The position numbers were made by a program, and so were the translations under genes. A DNA stretch of 13,988 nucleotides, from assembly GCA_030690705.1 (NCBI GenBank), contig JAUYGE010000171.1, forward strand, positions 1 to 13,988, written 5' to 3'. The stretch is from Dehalococcoidia bacterium (lineage in GTDB: Bacteria > Chloroflexota > Dehalococcoidia > JAENJB01). The notes beneath the pieces are model-generated. The model had not been told where the DNA came from. It was given only the letters and a program-made list of their open reading frames with translations, and did no database searches. Within the stretch, counting starts at the first letter, position 1. Each line of letters starts with the position of its first letter. Shown here one piece after another: positions 7,049 to 13,401 of this stretch.

Positions 7049-7912
7049 CTATCCCTCCATCTCGAGGCTGATGTCCAGCGCCCTGACTGAATGCGTGAGT
7101 GCGCCGACGGAGATATAGTCCACACCCGTCTCAGCCACTGAGCGAACATTGTCCAGGGTGATGCCACCCGAGGCTTCTATCAAAATCTTCCCCTTGACCA
7201 GCTTCACCGCACGACGCATATCCTCAACGCCCATGTTGTCGAGCATCACCGTATCTGCTCCGGCAGTTGCCGCCTCCGCTGCCTCCTCCGCGATAGTGAC
7301 CTCCACCTCCACCTTCATCCCTGGCGGCGACCTCCGTTTGGCCTGGAGGATGATGTCCCTCAGGGTCATCCCCTTGGCGCGCAGGGCGGCTATATGGTTG
7401 TCCTTGATGAGCACCATATCGCCCAAGTTCAGACGGTGGTTCACCCCACCCCCTGCCCGCACGGCATACTTCTCCAGCAGTCTCAGGCCAGGGGTAGTCT
7501 TCCGCGTATCGGTGATGCGGGCTGAAAGGCCGGCCACTGCCTCCACATAGCGGGAGGTCTCCGTGGCTATGCCGCTCATGCGCTGCAGGAAGTTAAGGGC
7601 GGTCCTCTCGGCCTTCAAGATGCTGACGGTGGCCCCGCTGACATGGCCCAGGACATCCCCCGGCTTGATTCTGGCGCCGTCTGAGAAGAGACCTGTCACC
7701 TGGAGGGCGCTGTCTACATGGAGGAAGACCGCTCTGGACACCTCCAGGCCGGCCACTATCCCGCTCGCCTTGCTGACGAAGGAGGCCCTGCCCTGGAGAC
7801 CGGCAGGTATCAGCGCATCGGTGGTCACGTCCCCCTGCCCCAGGTCCTCAGCCAGGGCGCTGGTCACTACCTCGTTGATGTACTTTTCAGATAGGGATAC
7901 GACTCGTTCCAA
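7049..7912 (-). CDS. nadC: Nicotinate-nucleotide pyrophosphorylase (quinolinate phosphoribosyltransferase)
   Basis: Converts quinolinate and PRPP to nicotinate mononucleotide, CO2 and pyrophosphate, the third step of de novo NAD synthesis. It has 287 residues, normal for the family. Conserved blocks run in order: AERTALNFLQR (101-111), TRKTTPG (136-142), GGGVNHR (154-160), LIKDNH (168-173), DTVMLDN (220-226), EASGGI (246-251) and SVGALTHS (268-275). These supply the residues that bind quinolinate and PRPP. The start is TTG at 7910-7912, placed directly after the TAA of nadB with no spacer; AGGAAGG lies 5 bases upstream inside the nadB end, which strongly supports this start and coupled translation. 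It is the last gene of miaB-nadA-nadB-nadC. Confidence 0.97.
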   Translation of the reverse strand: MERVVSLSEKYINEVVTSALAEDLGQGDVTTDALIPAGLQGRASFVSKASGIVAGLEVSRAVFLHVDSALQVTGLFSDGARIKPGDVLGHVSGATVSILKAERTALNFLQRMSGIATETSRYVEAVAGLSARITDTRKTTPGLRLLEKYAVRAGGGVNHRLNLGDMVLIKDNHIAALRAKGMTLRDIILQAKRRSPPGMKVEVEVTIAEEAAEAATAGADTVMLDNMGVEDMRRAVKLVKGKILIEASGGITLDNVRSVAETGVDYISVGALTHSVRALDISLEMEG

Positions 7913-9457
7913 TTAATCCTTCCTGAAGCTTATATGGTGCGCCCACTCGGGGGACGTGTCGGGGAAGTCCTGGCGGTGGTGGGCGCCGCGGCTCTCCCGA
8001 CGCAGCAACGCCGCCTCGGCCATCAGTCGCCCTGTCATTACAAGGTTGGCCAGCTCGTAAGATGGACGGTCCGTGGTCTCGGGCAACATACGCTGCCACG
8101 AGGCCAGAAGAGCTGCGGCCTCTTCCAGTTGCTTCCCGTTCCGCACTATGCCCACCTTGTCCCACATCATGGTTTGCAGGGCAACCACGCCCGGCAGCGG
8201 TGCACCGGACAGAGGTTTTCGGGCCGGAAGGCTGTGGAGCGGGTTTCCCATCGTCCCGCCGGTCCCGCTTTTCGCGCCAGCGCCGTCATGTTCCACAATC
8301 CTCTTGCTGAAGACCACTACCTCCAGGAGAGAATTGCTGGCGAGGCGGTTCGCCCCGTGCACCCCGGTGCAGGCGGTCTCCCCGCAGGCAAAGAGGCCTG
8401 GAACACTAGTCTCACCCCAGCTATTGGTCTTCACCCCACCCATCATGTAGTGGGCTGCGGGCGCCACCGGAATCAGGCCCTTGGTGATGTCCAGGCCGTG
8501 CTCCAGGCAGAAGCGGTAGATCTGCGGGAAGCGAGTCGTCACCTTCCGGGCCGGCAGATGCGTCACGTCCAGGAAGACACGCTCACTGCTCGTCTTCTGC
8601 ATCTGGTACACGATGCTGCGGGCGGTGACATCGCGGGTAGCCAGGTCACCTTCGGGCGCATAGTCAGGCATGAAGCGGTGCCCCTCAACGTCGCGCAAAA
8701 TCCCTCCCTCCCCCCTCACGGCCTCCGAGATGAGGAAGGGCGTTACCCCAGGCAGGCGCAGGGCGGTGGGGTGGAACTGAAAGAACTCTATGTCCGAAAT
8801 CTCAGCGCCGGCCTCATACGCCAGCGCCACTCCGTCGCCGGTAGCCACCTCGGCGTTGGTGGTGTACTTGAAAAGCCTTCCCGCTCCCCCAGTCGCCAGG
8901 ATGATGCGGTCCGAGCCGAACTCTTCAATGATACCGGTGCGGCAGTCCAGCACCCTCACTCCATGAGCCCTGCCCCTGTCCACCAGTATCTTCGTCACCA
9001 GGCAGTACTCAAGTATCTTCATAGGCGACGAGCGCACCCTTTGACTCAGGGCCGTCTCAAGGGCTTCGCCGGTGGCATCGCCTCCCGAGTGCAGGATGCG
9101 GGGCAGACTGTGGGCCGCCTCTCTGGTGAGGGAGATCTCCCCCTCGACGGTATCGAAGCGGACCCCGAGGTGAATCAGGTCGGAGATGCGGTCGGCGGCT
9201 TCCTCTACCAGGATGCGGACCACCTCCGGCTCCGAAAGACCGGCGCCGGCGGCTATGGTGTCATTGAAATGAAGGTCGGGAGAGTCATCTTTCCCGATGG
9301 GAGCGGCGATGCCCCCCTGCGCGTAGCGGGTGTTGCAGTCTTCGATATTCCCCTTGGTCAAGAGGAGGACATTTCCCAGCTCCTTCGCCAGCATACCCGT
9401 GTAGAGACCGGCGATGCCGCTCCCGATAATGATATAGTCGTAGTGGTTGTTTATCAA
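7913..9457 (-). CDS. nadB: L-aspartate oxidase
   Basis: A FAD enzyme that oxidises aspartate to iminoaspartate for NadA. It has 514 residues from the TTG at 9455-9457. FAD binds at IIIGSGIAGL (9-18). Family landmarks are RYAQGGIAA (44-52), REAAHSLPR (112-120), IILATGGAGRLF (185-196), FQFHPT (226-231), SEAVRGEGG (244-252), HYMMGG (336-341) and HGANRLASNSLLE (367-379). A helical C-terminal part follows. FQFHPT and HGANRL are shared with fumarate reductase and succinate dehydrogenase flavoproteins, but the NAD-gene context settles the identity. The open frame runs upstream to 9784, which would overlap nadA by more than 300 bases and has no homology. Start at TTG: AGAAGG lies 8 bases before it and no ATG or GTG fits. 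In an anaerobe fumarate rather than oxygen would be the likely electron acceptor (inference). Confidence 0.96.
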   Translation of the reverse strand: MINNHYDYIIIGSGIAGLYTGMLAKELGNVLLLTKGNIEDCNTRYAQGGIAAPIGKDDSPDLHFNDTIAAGAGLSEPEVVRILVEEAADRISDLIHLGVRFDTVEGEISLTREAAHSLPRILHSGGDATGEALETALSQRVRSSPMKILEYCLVTKILVDRGRAHGVRVLDCRTGIIEEFGSDRIILATGGAGRLFKYTTNAEVATGDGVALAYEAGAEISDIEFFQFHPTALRLPGVTPFLISEAVRGEGGILRDVEGHRFMPDYAPEGDLATRDVTARSIVYQMQKTSSERVFLDVTHLPARKVTTRFPQIYRFCLEHGLDITKGLIPVAPAAHYMMGGVKTNSWGETSVPGLFACGETACTGVHGANRLASNSLLEVVVFSKRIVEHDGAGAKSGTGGTMGNPLHSLPARKPLSGAPLPGVVALQTMMWDKVGIVRNGKQLEEAAALLASWQRMLPETTDRPSYELANLVMTGRLMAEAALLRRESRGAHHRQDFPDTSPEWAHHISFRKD

Positions 9458-9471
9458 CCTCTCACCCTTCT

Positions 9472-10407
9472 TCAGGTGATGGCCAGCATGCGCTCGATGG
9501 CCAGCTTGGCCCTGAGCCTTATGTCCTCCGGCACCGTTATGGCATTCCTCCTGGACTGCATCGTCTCCACCACGGTCTCGAGCCGCGTCCTCTTCATATT
9601 GGCGCAGATGAGGCTGGTGGCAATCAGGTAGAACTCCTTGCCAGGGTTCTCGTTGCGCATCCGGTAAAGCAGGCCCTCTTCGGTGCCGATGAGGAAGGTC
9701 CTCGCAGGGCTCTCCCTGCAAAAGCGTATCATCTGGGAGGTGCTCAGCACCGCATCGGCCAGCGCCACTACCTCGGGGCTGCACTCGGGGTGGACAACCA
9801 CCGGCGCGCCCGGGTGAAGCTCCCTGGCTCTCTTCACCTGCTCCGCTCTCAGCCTGGCGTGGGTGATGCAGTAGCCCGGGTAGAGAATCATCCTCTTCCT
9901 GGTCTTAGTCGAAATGTAATGCCCGAGGTTCTGGTCGGGCACGAACAGAACCTCTTCCTGAGGCACTGATTCCACCACCTTCACCGCGTTAGCCGAGGTG
10001 CAGCAGATGTCGCTCTCGGCTTTCACTGCGGCGGTGGTATTCACATAGCACACCACGGCTGCCGCGGGGTACTTTGCCTTCCATTCCCTCAGGTCGGTGT
10101 CGTCAATCATGTCGGCCATCGGGCAGCAGGCGGCGCTGTGGGCCAGCAGCACAGTGCGGGTCGGATTTAAGATAGCGGCCGTCTCCGCCATGAAATGCAC
10201 ACCGCAGAAGATGATGTAGTCCGCCTCCACCTGAGTGGTTTTGCGGGACAGCTCCAGGGAATCGCCGACGAAGTCGGCCACGTCTTGCACCTCGGGCCGT
10301 TGATAGTTGTGGGCCACAATGACGGCGTTGAGCTCTTTCTTGAGCCTGGCGATTCTCTGGCGGAGCTCTTCCAGCTCAGCCTTCGGCCTCTCGATGCCTG
10401 TCAGCAT
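9472..10407 (-). CDS. nadA: Quinolinate synthase
   Basis: A [4Fe-4S] enzyme that condenses iminoaspartate with dihydroxyacetone phosphate to quinolinate. It has 311 residues from the ATG at 10405-10407. The core opens with AVIVAHNYQRPEVQDVADF. The three expected cluster ligands are Cys95 (SAACCPMADM), Cys180 (YPGYCITHARL) and Cys268 (LICANMKRT), by analogy with known NadA proteins. HPE (207-209) is the conserved substrate-site motif. An extra Cys pair, CC, occurs at 135-136. An in-frame TTG at 10431 would add eight residues and has only GAG as a ribosome-binding site; the ATG has GGGG 6 bases upstream. Both are weak, so the start is uncertain by those eight residues. It follows the miaB stop by about 30 bases and precedes nadB by 14 bases. 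Confidence 0.96.
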   Translation of the reverse strand: MLTGIERPKAELEELRQRIARLKKELNAVIVAHNYQRPEVQDVADFVGDSLELSRKTTQVEADYIIFCGVHFMAETAAILNPTRTVLLAHSAACCPMADMIDDTDLREWKAKYPAAAVVCYVNTTAAVKAESDICCTSANAVKVVESVPQEEVLFVPDQNLGHYISTKTRKRMILYPGYCITHARLRAEQVKRARELHPGAPVVVHPECSPEVVALADAVLSTSQMIRFCRESPARTFLIGTEEGLLYRMRNENPGKEFYLIATSLICANMKRTRLETVVETMQSRRNAITVPEDIRLRAKLAIERMLAIT

Positions 10408-10437
10408 GGCTGACCCCGCTCGCTTAGGCAAAATGTC

Positions 10438-11754
10438 TCATTTTGGCTCATAGTCGACTATCTTACCCTGCAGGGACCAGGCGGTGGCTTTCTCTATCTG
10501 GACGGTGACGACTTCCCCCCTCGGTTCTCCCATATTATGGTCGTTACAGGGGAAAAAGACCAGCTTGTTACTTCTGGTACGGCCCTCCCACTTGTCCTTC
10601 TTCCTGCCTTCTACCAGCACCTCGACATCCTGCCCGACGAGCTCACGGTTGATCTCGCCGGCGATCGCCTCCTGCACGGTCTCCACCTCCAGCAGCCGTC
10701 TCTTCTTCTCGCCGGCCGGGACATCGTCTTTCAGGGTCCTGGAAGCAACCGTCCCGGGCCGGGGCGAGTAGGCTGCCGCATGGACGGCATCGAATCTTGT
10801 TCTGCTGAGCAGATTCAGGGTGTTCTGGAATTGCCCGGCTGTCTCTCCCGGGAAACCCACGATGATGTCCGTGCTGAGGCTCACATGAGGAATGCGCCGT
10901 ATCTCCTCCACCACCTTCGAGTACTGGGACACGGTGTAGCCGCGCCCCATGGCCCTGAGAATGTCGTCATCCCCTGATTGAGCGGGCAGGTTCAGATGCT
11001 CGCATACTTTGTCCAGCGCGGCCATGGTCTCTATGAGACGCGGGCTCATATCCTTGGGATGGTTGGTGAGAAAGCGGAGGCGCTTCAGGGCGTCAATCTC
11101 CGATAGCTTCAGAAGCAGGTCCGACAGCGCCGGGTTCCCCGGAAGGTCATGGCCGTAGGAGTTCACGTTCTGACCGACCAGGGTGACCTCCCCTGTCCCC
11201 CGCTGCACCAGCCTTTCGACTTCGCAGATCACTTCCTTCACCGGCCTGCTTCTCTCGCGGCCGCGGCGGTATGGAACAATGCAGTAGGTGCAGAAATTGT
11301 CGCAGCCCTGCATGATGGGAACAAAGCTGCTGACATCGGGATGCGCCGTGAGGAATGAACTATCACCGGCCGTTCTAATTCCTGTCAGTTCGGTCGTCCA
11401 GTCAGCGAAATCGCCAAAATCACCCGGCCCGAAGAAGAAGTCGACATGGGGAAAGCGCCGATGCAACTCCTCCCGCTCCGGTCCCACGAAGCATCCGGTC
11501 ACCACAATACTGCGGCCGGCTCCGGCCTGTTTCAGCCCCTTGAGATTCGCCAGCTTGTTCAGGGTGCGTTCCTCGGCGCTGCGGCGCACCACGCAGGTGT
11601 TCAGCACTATGAAGTTGGCCTCCTCGGCCGTGGCAGCCTCGTCAAAGCCAAGACACTTCAAATGGTTGGTCAGGCGCTCGGACTCAGCCTTGTTCATCTG
11701 GCAGCCGATGGTCCAGAGAAAAAATGTAGGCGTTGCCGTCATCGTCGCCGTCAT
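10438..11754 (-). CDS. miaB: tRNA-2-methylthio-N6-dimethylallyladenosine synthase
   Basis: A radical-SAM methylthiotransferase that adds a methylthio group to isopentenyladenosine 37 of tRNAs reading UNN codons. It has 438 residues. The N-terminal UPF0004 domain has Cys18, Cys54 and Cys88 for the auxiliary cluster. The radical-SAM CxxxCxxC is Cys151, 155 and 158 in QGCDNFCTYCIVPYRRGRERSR, split here by its own motif boundary at the final Cys. A C-terminal TRAM domain covers about 375-437. MiaB is favoured over the MtaB and RimO relatives because the PYRRGRERSRP segment and overall length match MiaB. The start is ambiguous: a 12-bp tandem duplication repeats the ATG, so the protein begins MTATMTAT and translation could begin at 11754 or 11742. 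No clear ribosome-binding site precedes either. It heads the nadABC operon and lies 89 bases after a tRNA gene on the same strand. Confidence 0.94.
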   Translation of the reverse strand: MTATMTATPTFFLWTIGCQMNKAESERLTNHLKCLGFDEAATAEEANFIVLNTCVVRRSAEERTLNKLANLKGLKQAGAGRSIVVTGCFVGPEREELHRRFPHVDFFFGPGDFGDFADWTTELTGIRTAGDSSFLTAHPDVSSFVPIMQGCDNFCTYCIVPYRRGRERSRPVKEVICEVERLVQRGTGEVTLVGQNVNSYGHDLPGNPALSDLLLKLSEIDALKRLRFLTNHPKDMSPRLIETMAALDKVCEHLNLPAQSGDDDILRAMGRGYTVSQYSKVVEEIRRIPHVSLSTDIIVGFPGETAGQFQNTLNLLSRTRFDAVHAAAYSPRPGTVASRTLKDDVPAGEKKRRLLEVETVQEAIAGEINRELVGQDVEVLVEGRKKDKWEGRTRSNKLVFFPCNDHNMGEPRGEVVTVQIEKATAWSLQGKIVDYEPK

Positions 11755-11758
11755 CGTC
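11735..11758. repeat. Perfect 12-bp tandem duplication over the miaB start
   Basis: GCCGTCATCGTC occurs twice with no gap (11735-11746 and 11747-11758). On the coding strand it duplicates the start codon and the next residues, giving MTATMTAT. Loss or gain of a unit keeps the frame, so it would change only the N-terminal length. Confidence 0.85.
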
Positions 11759-11787
11759 GAATTAGAAGATGGTCCTCAGATAGTAAG

Positions 11788-11815
11788 CTGGAGTGAGACC
11801 TGTCTGTTTCTCCAG
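11788..11815. other. Hairpin between tRNA-Ser and miaB
   Basis: CTGGAG (11788-11793) pairs with CTCCAG (11810-11815), with a possible inner AGAC/GTCT pairing. It lies about 30 bases beyond the 3' end of the tRNA on the minus strand. It could be a weak terminator or a processing site between tRNA and miaB; no T run follows on the minus strand, so read-through into miaB remains possible. Confidence 0.35.
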
Positions 11816-11843
11816 AGGCTTCACTGCAATGTCGGAAGGTCTC

Positions 11844-11935
11844 TGGCGGAGGGAATGGGATTCGAACCCACGACCCCGGTTACCCAGGGCAACCGCTTAG
11901 CAGGCGGCCGCACTAGACCACTATGCGATCCCTCC
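11844..11935 (-). tRNA. tRNA-Ser (anticodon GCT)
   Basis: All 92 bases fold as a class II tRNA. The acceptor stem is GGAGGGA with TCCCTCC, discriminator G, and CCA encoded in the gene. The D stem is GCAT/GTGC around AGTGGTCTA. The anticodon stem is GCCGC/GCGGT with loop CTGCTAA, so the anticodon is GCT and reads AGC and AGT. The long variable arm forms a 6-bp stem, CCCTGG/CCGGGG with one G-T pair, closed by a GTAA tetraloop. The T arm is GTGGG, TTCGAAT, CCCAT. G discriminator plus long variable arm and GCT anticodon give serine without doubt. The T36-A37 pair predicts a t6A-type modification, so this tRNA is not itself a substrate of the neighbouring MiaB. Promoter at 11957-11985. Confidence 0.97.
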
Positions 11936-11956
11936 CAACGGATTTCAAGCCTTTTC

Positions 11957-11985
11957 AATATAGCACACAGCCTCGTTTCCTTCAA
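11957..11985 (-). promoter_or_regulatory. Promoter for tRNA-Ser
   Basis: On the minus strand TTGAAG (11980-11985) and TATATT (11957-11962) are separated by 17 bases, and the -10 box is preceded by TGC, an extended -10 feature. Transcription would start about 15 bases before the mature tRNA 5' end. Read-through could also feed miaB and the nad genes, for which I see no separate promoter of similar strength. Confidence 0.65.
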
Positions 11986-12018
11986 ATGGCATGTGAATGA
12001 CTTGCAAGGGGCTACCTC

Positions 12019-12124
12019 CTTTGTCATTGCGAGGCATGCAGTGCCGAAGCAATCCGCAACCCCCGCCGAACAGGACGGATTGCTTCGTCGTCCTTCAGTT
12101 GAAGGACTCCTCGCAATGACAAAG
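12019..12124. repeat. 106-bp palindromic interspersed repeat element, no coding capacity
   Basis: The ends are perfect 16-bp inverted repeats: CTTTGTCATTGCGAGG (12019-12034) and CCTCGCAATGACAAAG (12109-12124). Inside is a second perfect pair, GAAGCAATCCG (12046-12056) and CGGATTGCTTC (12076-12086). A third hairpin follows, GTCCTTCA (12090-12097) with TGAAGGAC (12100-12107). A further half-copy, TCGCAATGAC, follows at 12130-12139. The TCATTGCGAGG and AAGCAATCC blocks are those of a repeat family I know to be scattered in intergenic regions of many bacteria, including environmental anaerobes. It encodes no transposase and could be a mobilised (MITE-like) or REP-like element. It fills most of the gap between the tRNA-Ser promoter and ybeY. 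Confidence 0.85.
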
Positions 12125-12172
12125 CAGTCTCGCAATGACGAAACAGGTAATTTCAAGCAGCGAGTCATTCAG

Positions 12173-12202
12173 TTGTAAGGTTTGTAGCTATCATGCTATG
12201 AT
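12173..12202 (+). promoter_or_regulatory. Possible promoter for ybeY
   Basis: TTGTAA (12173-12178) and TATGAT (12197-12202) are 18 bases apart, and the -10 box is preceded by TGC, an extended -10 feature. Initiation near 12209 would leave only about 7 bases before the preferred ybeY ATG at 12216, making a nearly leaderless message. The -35 box is weak, so confidence is limited. Confidence 0.4.
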
Positions 12203-12215
12203 GACGTCGATTGAA

Positions 12216-12713
12216 ATGGCCAGGTCGGGTCAAGTCAGCGTTCAGGTCGACAAGGCCTTCCGCAGCCTGGTGGACAAGGTATGGCTCGGGAGGGTGGCCC
12301 GGACGGTGCTGACCGTTGAGCAGGCCGGACCAGGTGTGGAGTTGAGCCTGACTGTTTCGGGCGACCGGGTGGTCCATTCCCTTAATCGTGACTACCGCGG
12401 AAAAGACGCCACCACCGATGTTCTTTCGTTTGCGCTGACAGCGCAAAAGGGGAGAGTCAAATTCGTCCTCCCGCCTGATGGCCTCCGCCACCTTGGGGAG
12501 GTGGTGGTGTCATATCCGCAAGCAGCCCGGCAGGCACGCGAAAGGAGCCACTCCGTCGAACGCGAGTTGGCTATTCTGGTCATCCACGGGATACTCCATC
12601 TGCTGGGCTACGACCATGAGGGACCGGCGGCGGACATGAGGGATAAGGAGCAGGCCATTCTCGACTCCATAGCTTACCCGTCTATGCCATCCTTGACAGA
12701 AGACCTAAAGTAG
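12216..12713 (+). CDS. ybeY: Endoribonuclease YbeY (16S rRNA maturation)
   Basis: A zinc-dependent RNase-like protein needed in many bacteria for 16S rRNA 3'-end maturation and ribosome quality control. The signature HGILHLLGYDH (residues 124-134 from the chosen start) holds His124, His128 and His134 for the metal. Upstream, LNRDYRGKDATTDVLSF (56-72) and GEVVVSYPQA complete the family pattern. The open frame goes back to 12135, but those first residues come from the interspersed repeat tail and have no family match. I prefer ATG 12216 (MARSGQVSVQVDKAF, 165 residues), close to the usual 150-160. ATGs at 12198 and 12201 are alternatives, although they overlap the candidate -10 box. No strong ribosome-binding site is present for any of them. 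It ends 36 bases before perR, and the perR -35 box lies inside its last codons. Confidence 0.92.
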   Translation: MARSGQVSVQVDKAFRSLVDKVWLGRVARTVLTVEQAGPGVELSLTVSGDRVVHSLNRDYRGKDATTDVLSFALTAQKGRVKFVLPPDGLRHLGEVVVSYPQAARQARERSHSVERELAILVIHGILHLLGYDHEGPAADMRDKEQAILDSIAYPSMPSLTEDLK

Positions 12714-12720
12714 CTATAAT
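12693..12720 (+). promoter_or_regulatory. Consensus sigma-70 promoter of the perR cluster
   Basis: TTGACA (12693-12698) and TATAAT (12715-12720) both match consensus perfectly, with a 16-base spacer. Transcription would begin near 12727, about 23 bases before the perR ATG. The -35 box lies within the final codons of ybeY. A promoter this strong in front of a Fur-family gene usually implies repression. Confidence 0.85.
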
Positions 12721-12737
12721 TAGGAACCATTATTAGC
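12713..12737. promoter_or_regulatory. Candidate PerR/Fur-type operator
   Basis: GCTATAAT (12713-12720) is mirrored by ATTATTAGC (12729-12737), an inverted repeat with one extra T in the right arm. It covers the -10 box and the likely transcription start of perR. AT-rich ATAAT/ATTAT arms are typical of Fur-family operators, but the 8-base centre does not match the 7-1-7 Per box of Bacillus. A self-regulatory site is an inference. Confidence 0.45.
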
Positions 12738-12749
12738 ACGGGGCGAGAG

Positions 12750-13166
12750 ATGCAAAGTCGGAAATCCAAACAGAGGGAATTGGTGCTCAAGGTGCTGACC
12801 GGGACCAGGAGTCATCCTGATGCCGAGTGGCTTTATGAGCAGGCACGAAAGGAGATGCCGGGTATCAGCTTGGGAACGGTTTACCGGAATCTCCGGCTTC
12901 TGAAAGACCGGGGCGAGATACAGGAGATTCTTTCCGGGACGAGTGGGAGCCGTTATGATGCGACGGTGGACAACCACTACCATCTGCGTTGCCTGTCGTG
13001 TGGCAGCGTTCACGATATCGACGTGCCGGTACGAGAGGACATCAATGCTGAGGTGGAGCGTGCCACAGGGTTTTCTATCTCGCATCATCATCTGGAGTTC
13101 CATGGGCTCTGCCCATCTTGCCGCCCGGGCACCACTCTGAGCCAGAGCATCAACCTGCAAGGGTAG
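12750..13166 (+). CDS. perR: Fur-family regulator, PerR-like peroxide sensor
   Basis: A 138-residue Fur-family repressor. The N-terminal winged helix includes SLGTVYRNLRLLKDRGEIQE (40-59). A structural zinc site is formed by CLSC (81, 84) and CPSC (121, 124). Aligned by eye with Bacillus PerR, all five regulatory-metal ligands are kept: His22 (SHPDAEWLY), Asp70 (RYDATVDNHYH), His76, His78 and Asp89 (CGSVHD). Asp89 is the diagnostic position: PerR has Asp there and Fur usually has Glu, so Fe-dependent peroxide sensing is more likely than iron regulation. The start ATG at 12750 has only a weak GAGAG ribosome-binding site. It has a perfect-consensus promoter and a candidate operator upstream, and genes for a small unknown protein, a glutaredoxin and a thioredoxin reductase downstream. 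The gene symbol is a family-level call. Confidence 0.85.
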   Translation: MQSRKSKQRELVLKVLTGTRSHPDAEWLYEQARKEMPGISLGTVYRNLRLLKDRGEIQEILSGTSGSRYDATVDNHYHLRCLSCGSVHDIDVPVREDINAEVERATGFSISHHHLEFHGLCPSCRPGTTLSQSINLQG

Positions 13167-13187
13167 TCAGCGCACAGGGAATATCTT

Positions 13188-13195
13188 GGAGGAGG
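13188..13195 (+). promoter_or_regulatory. Ribosome-binding site that fixes a TTG start
   Basis: GGAGGAGG lies 7 bases before the TTG at 13203 but only 1 base before the in-frame TTG at 13197. Spacing therefore selects 13203 as the start of the 58-residue gene. Confidence 0.75.
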
Positions 13196-13202
13196 ATTGA
13201 CA

Positions 13203-13379
13203 TTGGCGAAGATAACAGTCATCTTGGACGACAAGGAGATGTACGAACTCGACCGCATCCTGATTGATGAGGACCAAGGAGACGCATTTGAATTCTTGAG
13301 GAACATCAAGAAGAAGGTGAAGGCTGCCCAGGACCGGACATGTGGCATTACCAGCCAGAAGGCCAGCGCTACCGACTAG
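13203..13379 (+). CDS. Small conserved-looking protein of unknown function
   Basis: I do not recognise this 58-residue protein. It starts at TTG (MAKITVILDDKEMYELDRIL) behind an excellent GGAGGAGG site. The first half is acidic and looks like a short strand followed by a helix (DDKEMYELDRILIDED); the middle is basic (FLRNIKKKVKAAQ). There is a single Cys (residue 45, in DRTCG) and no CxxC, signal peptide or membrane segment. It lies 36 bases after perR and 22 bases before the glutaredoxin gene, all on one strand, so it is probably co-transcribed. That context suggests a role in redox or metal stress, but nothing in the sequence proves it. A real gene is supported by the ribosome-binding site and operon spacing. 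Confidence 0.72.
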   Translation: MAKITVILDDKEMYELDRILIDEDQGDAFEFLRNIKKKVKAAQDRTCGITSQKASATD

Positions 13380-13401
13380 CAATCATGAGAGGAGACTGAA
13401 G

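Noticed and set aside
7934..9631. Open frame of 565 codons on the plus strand opposite nadB
   Set aside because: Antisense shadow of nadB. The translation has no family motifs and no plausible ribosome-binding site.
9458..9784. N-terminal extension of nadB into nadA
   Set aside because: It would overlap nadA by over 300 bases, and the extra residues are an out-of-frame reading of nadA with no homology to aspartate oxidase.
7049..10431. Riboswitch or NAD-responsive leader before the nad genes
   Set aside because: There is no leader: nadA follows miaB within about 30 bases and the other genes abut, so no room for a structured element exists.
11844..11935. Functional link between MiaB and the adjacent tRNA
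   Set aside because: MiaB acts on tRNAs reading UNN codons; this tRNA reads AGY and has U36, so adjacency does not reflect substrate use.
11288..12178. Plus-strand open frame of 296 codons across miaB, the tRNA and the repeat element
   Set aside because: It runs antisense through the tRNA-Ser gene and then through the palindromic repeat, so it cannot be a real protein.
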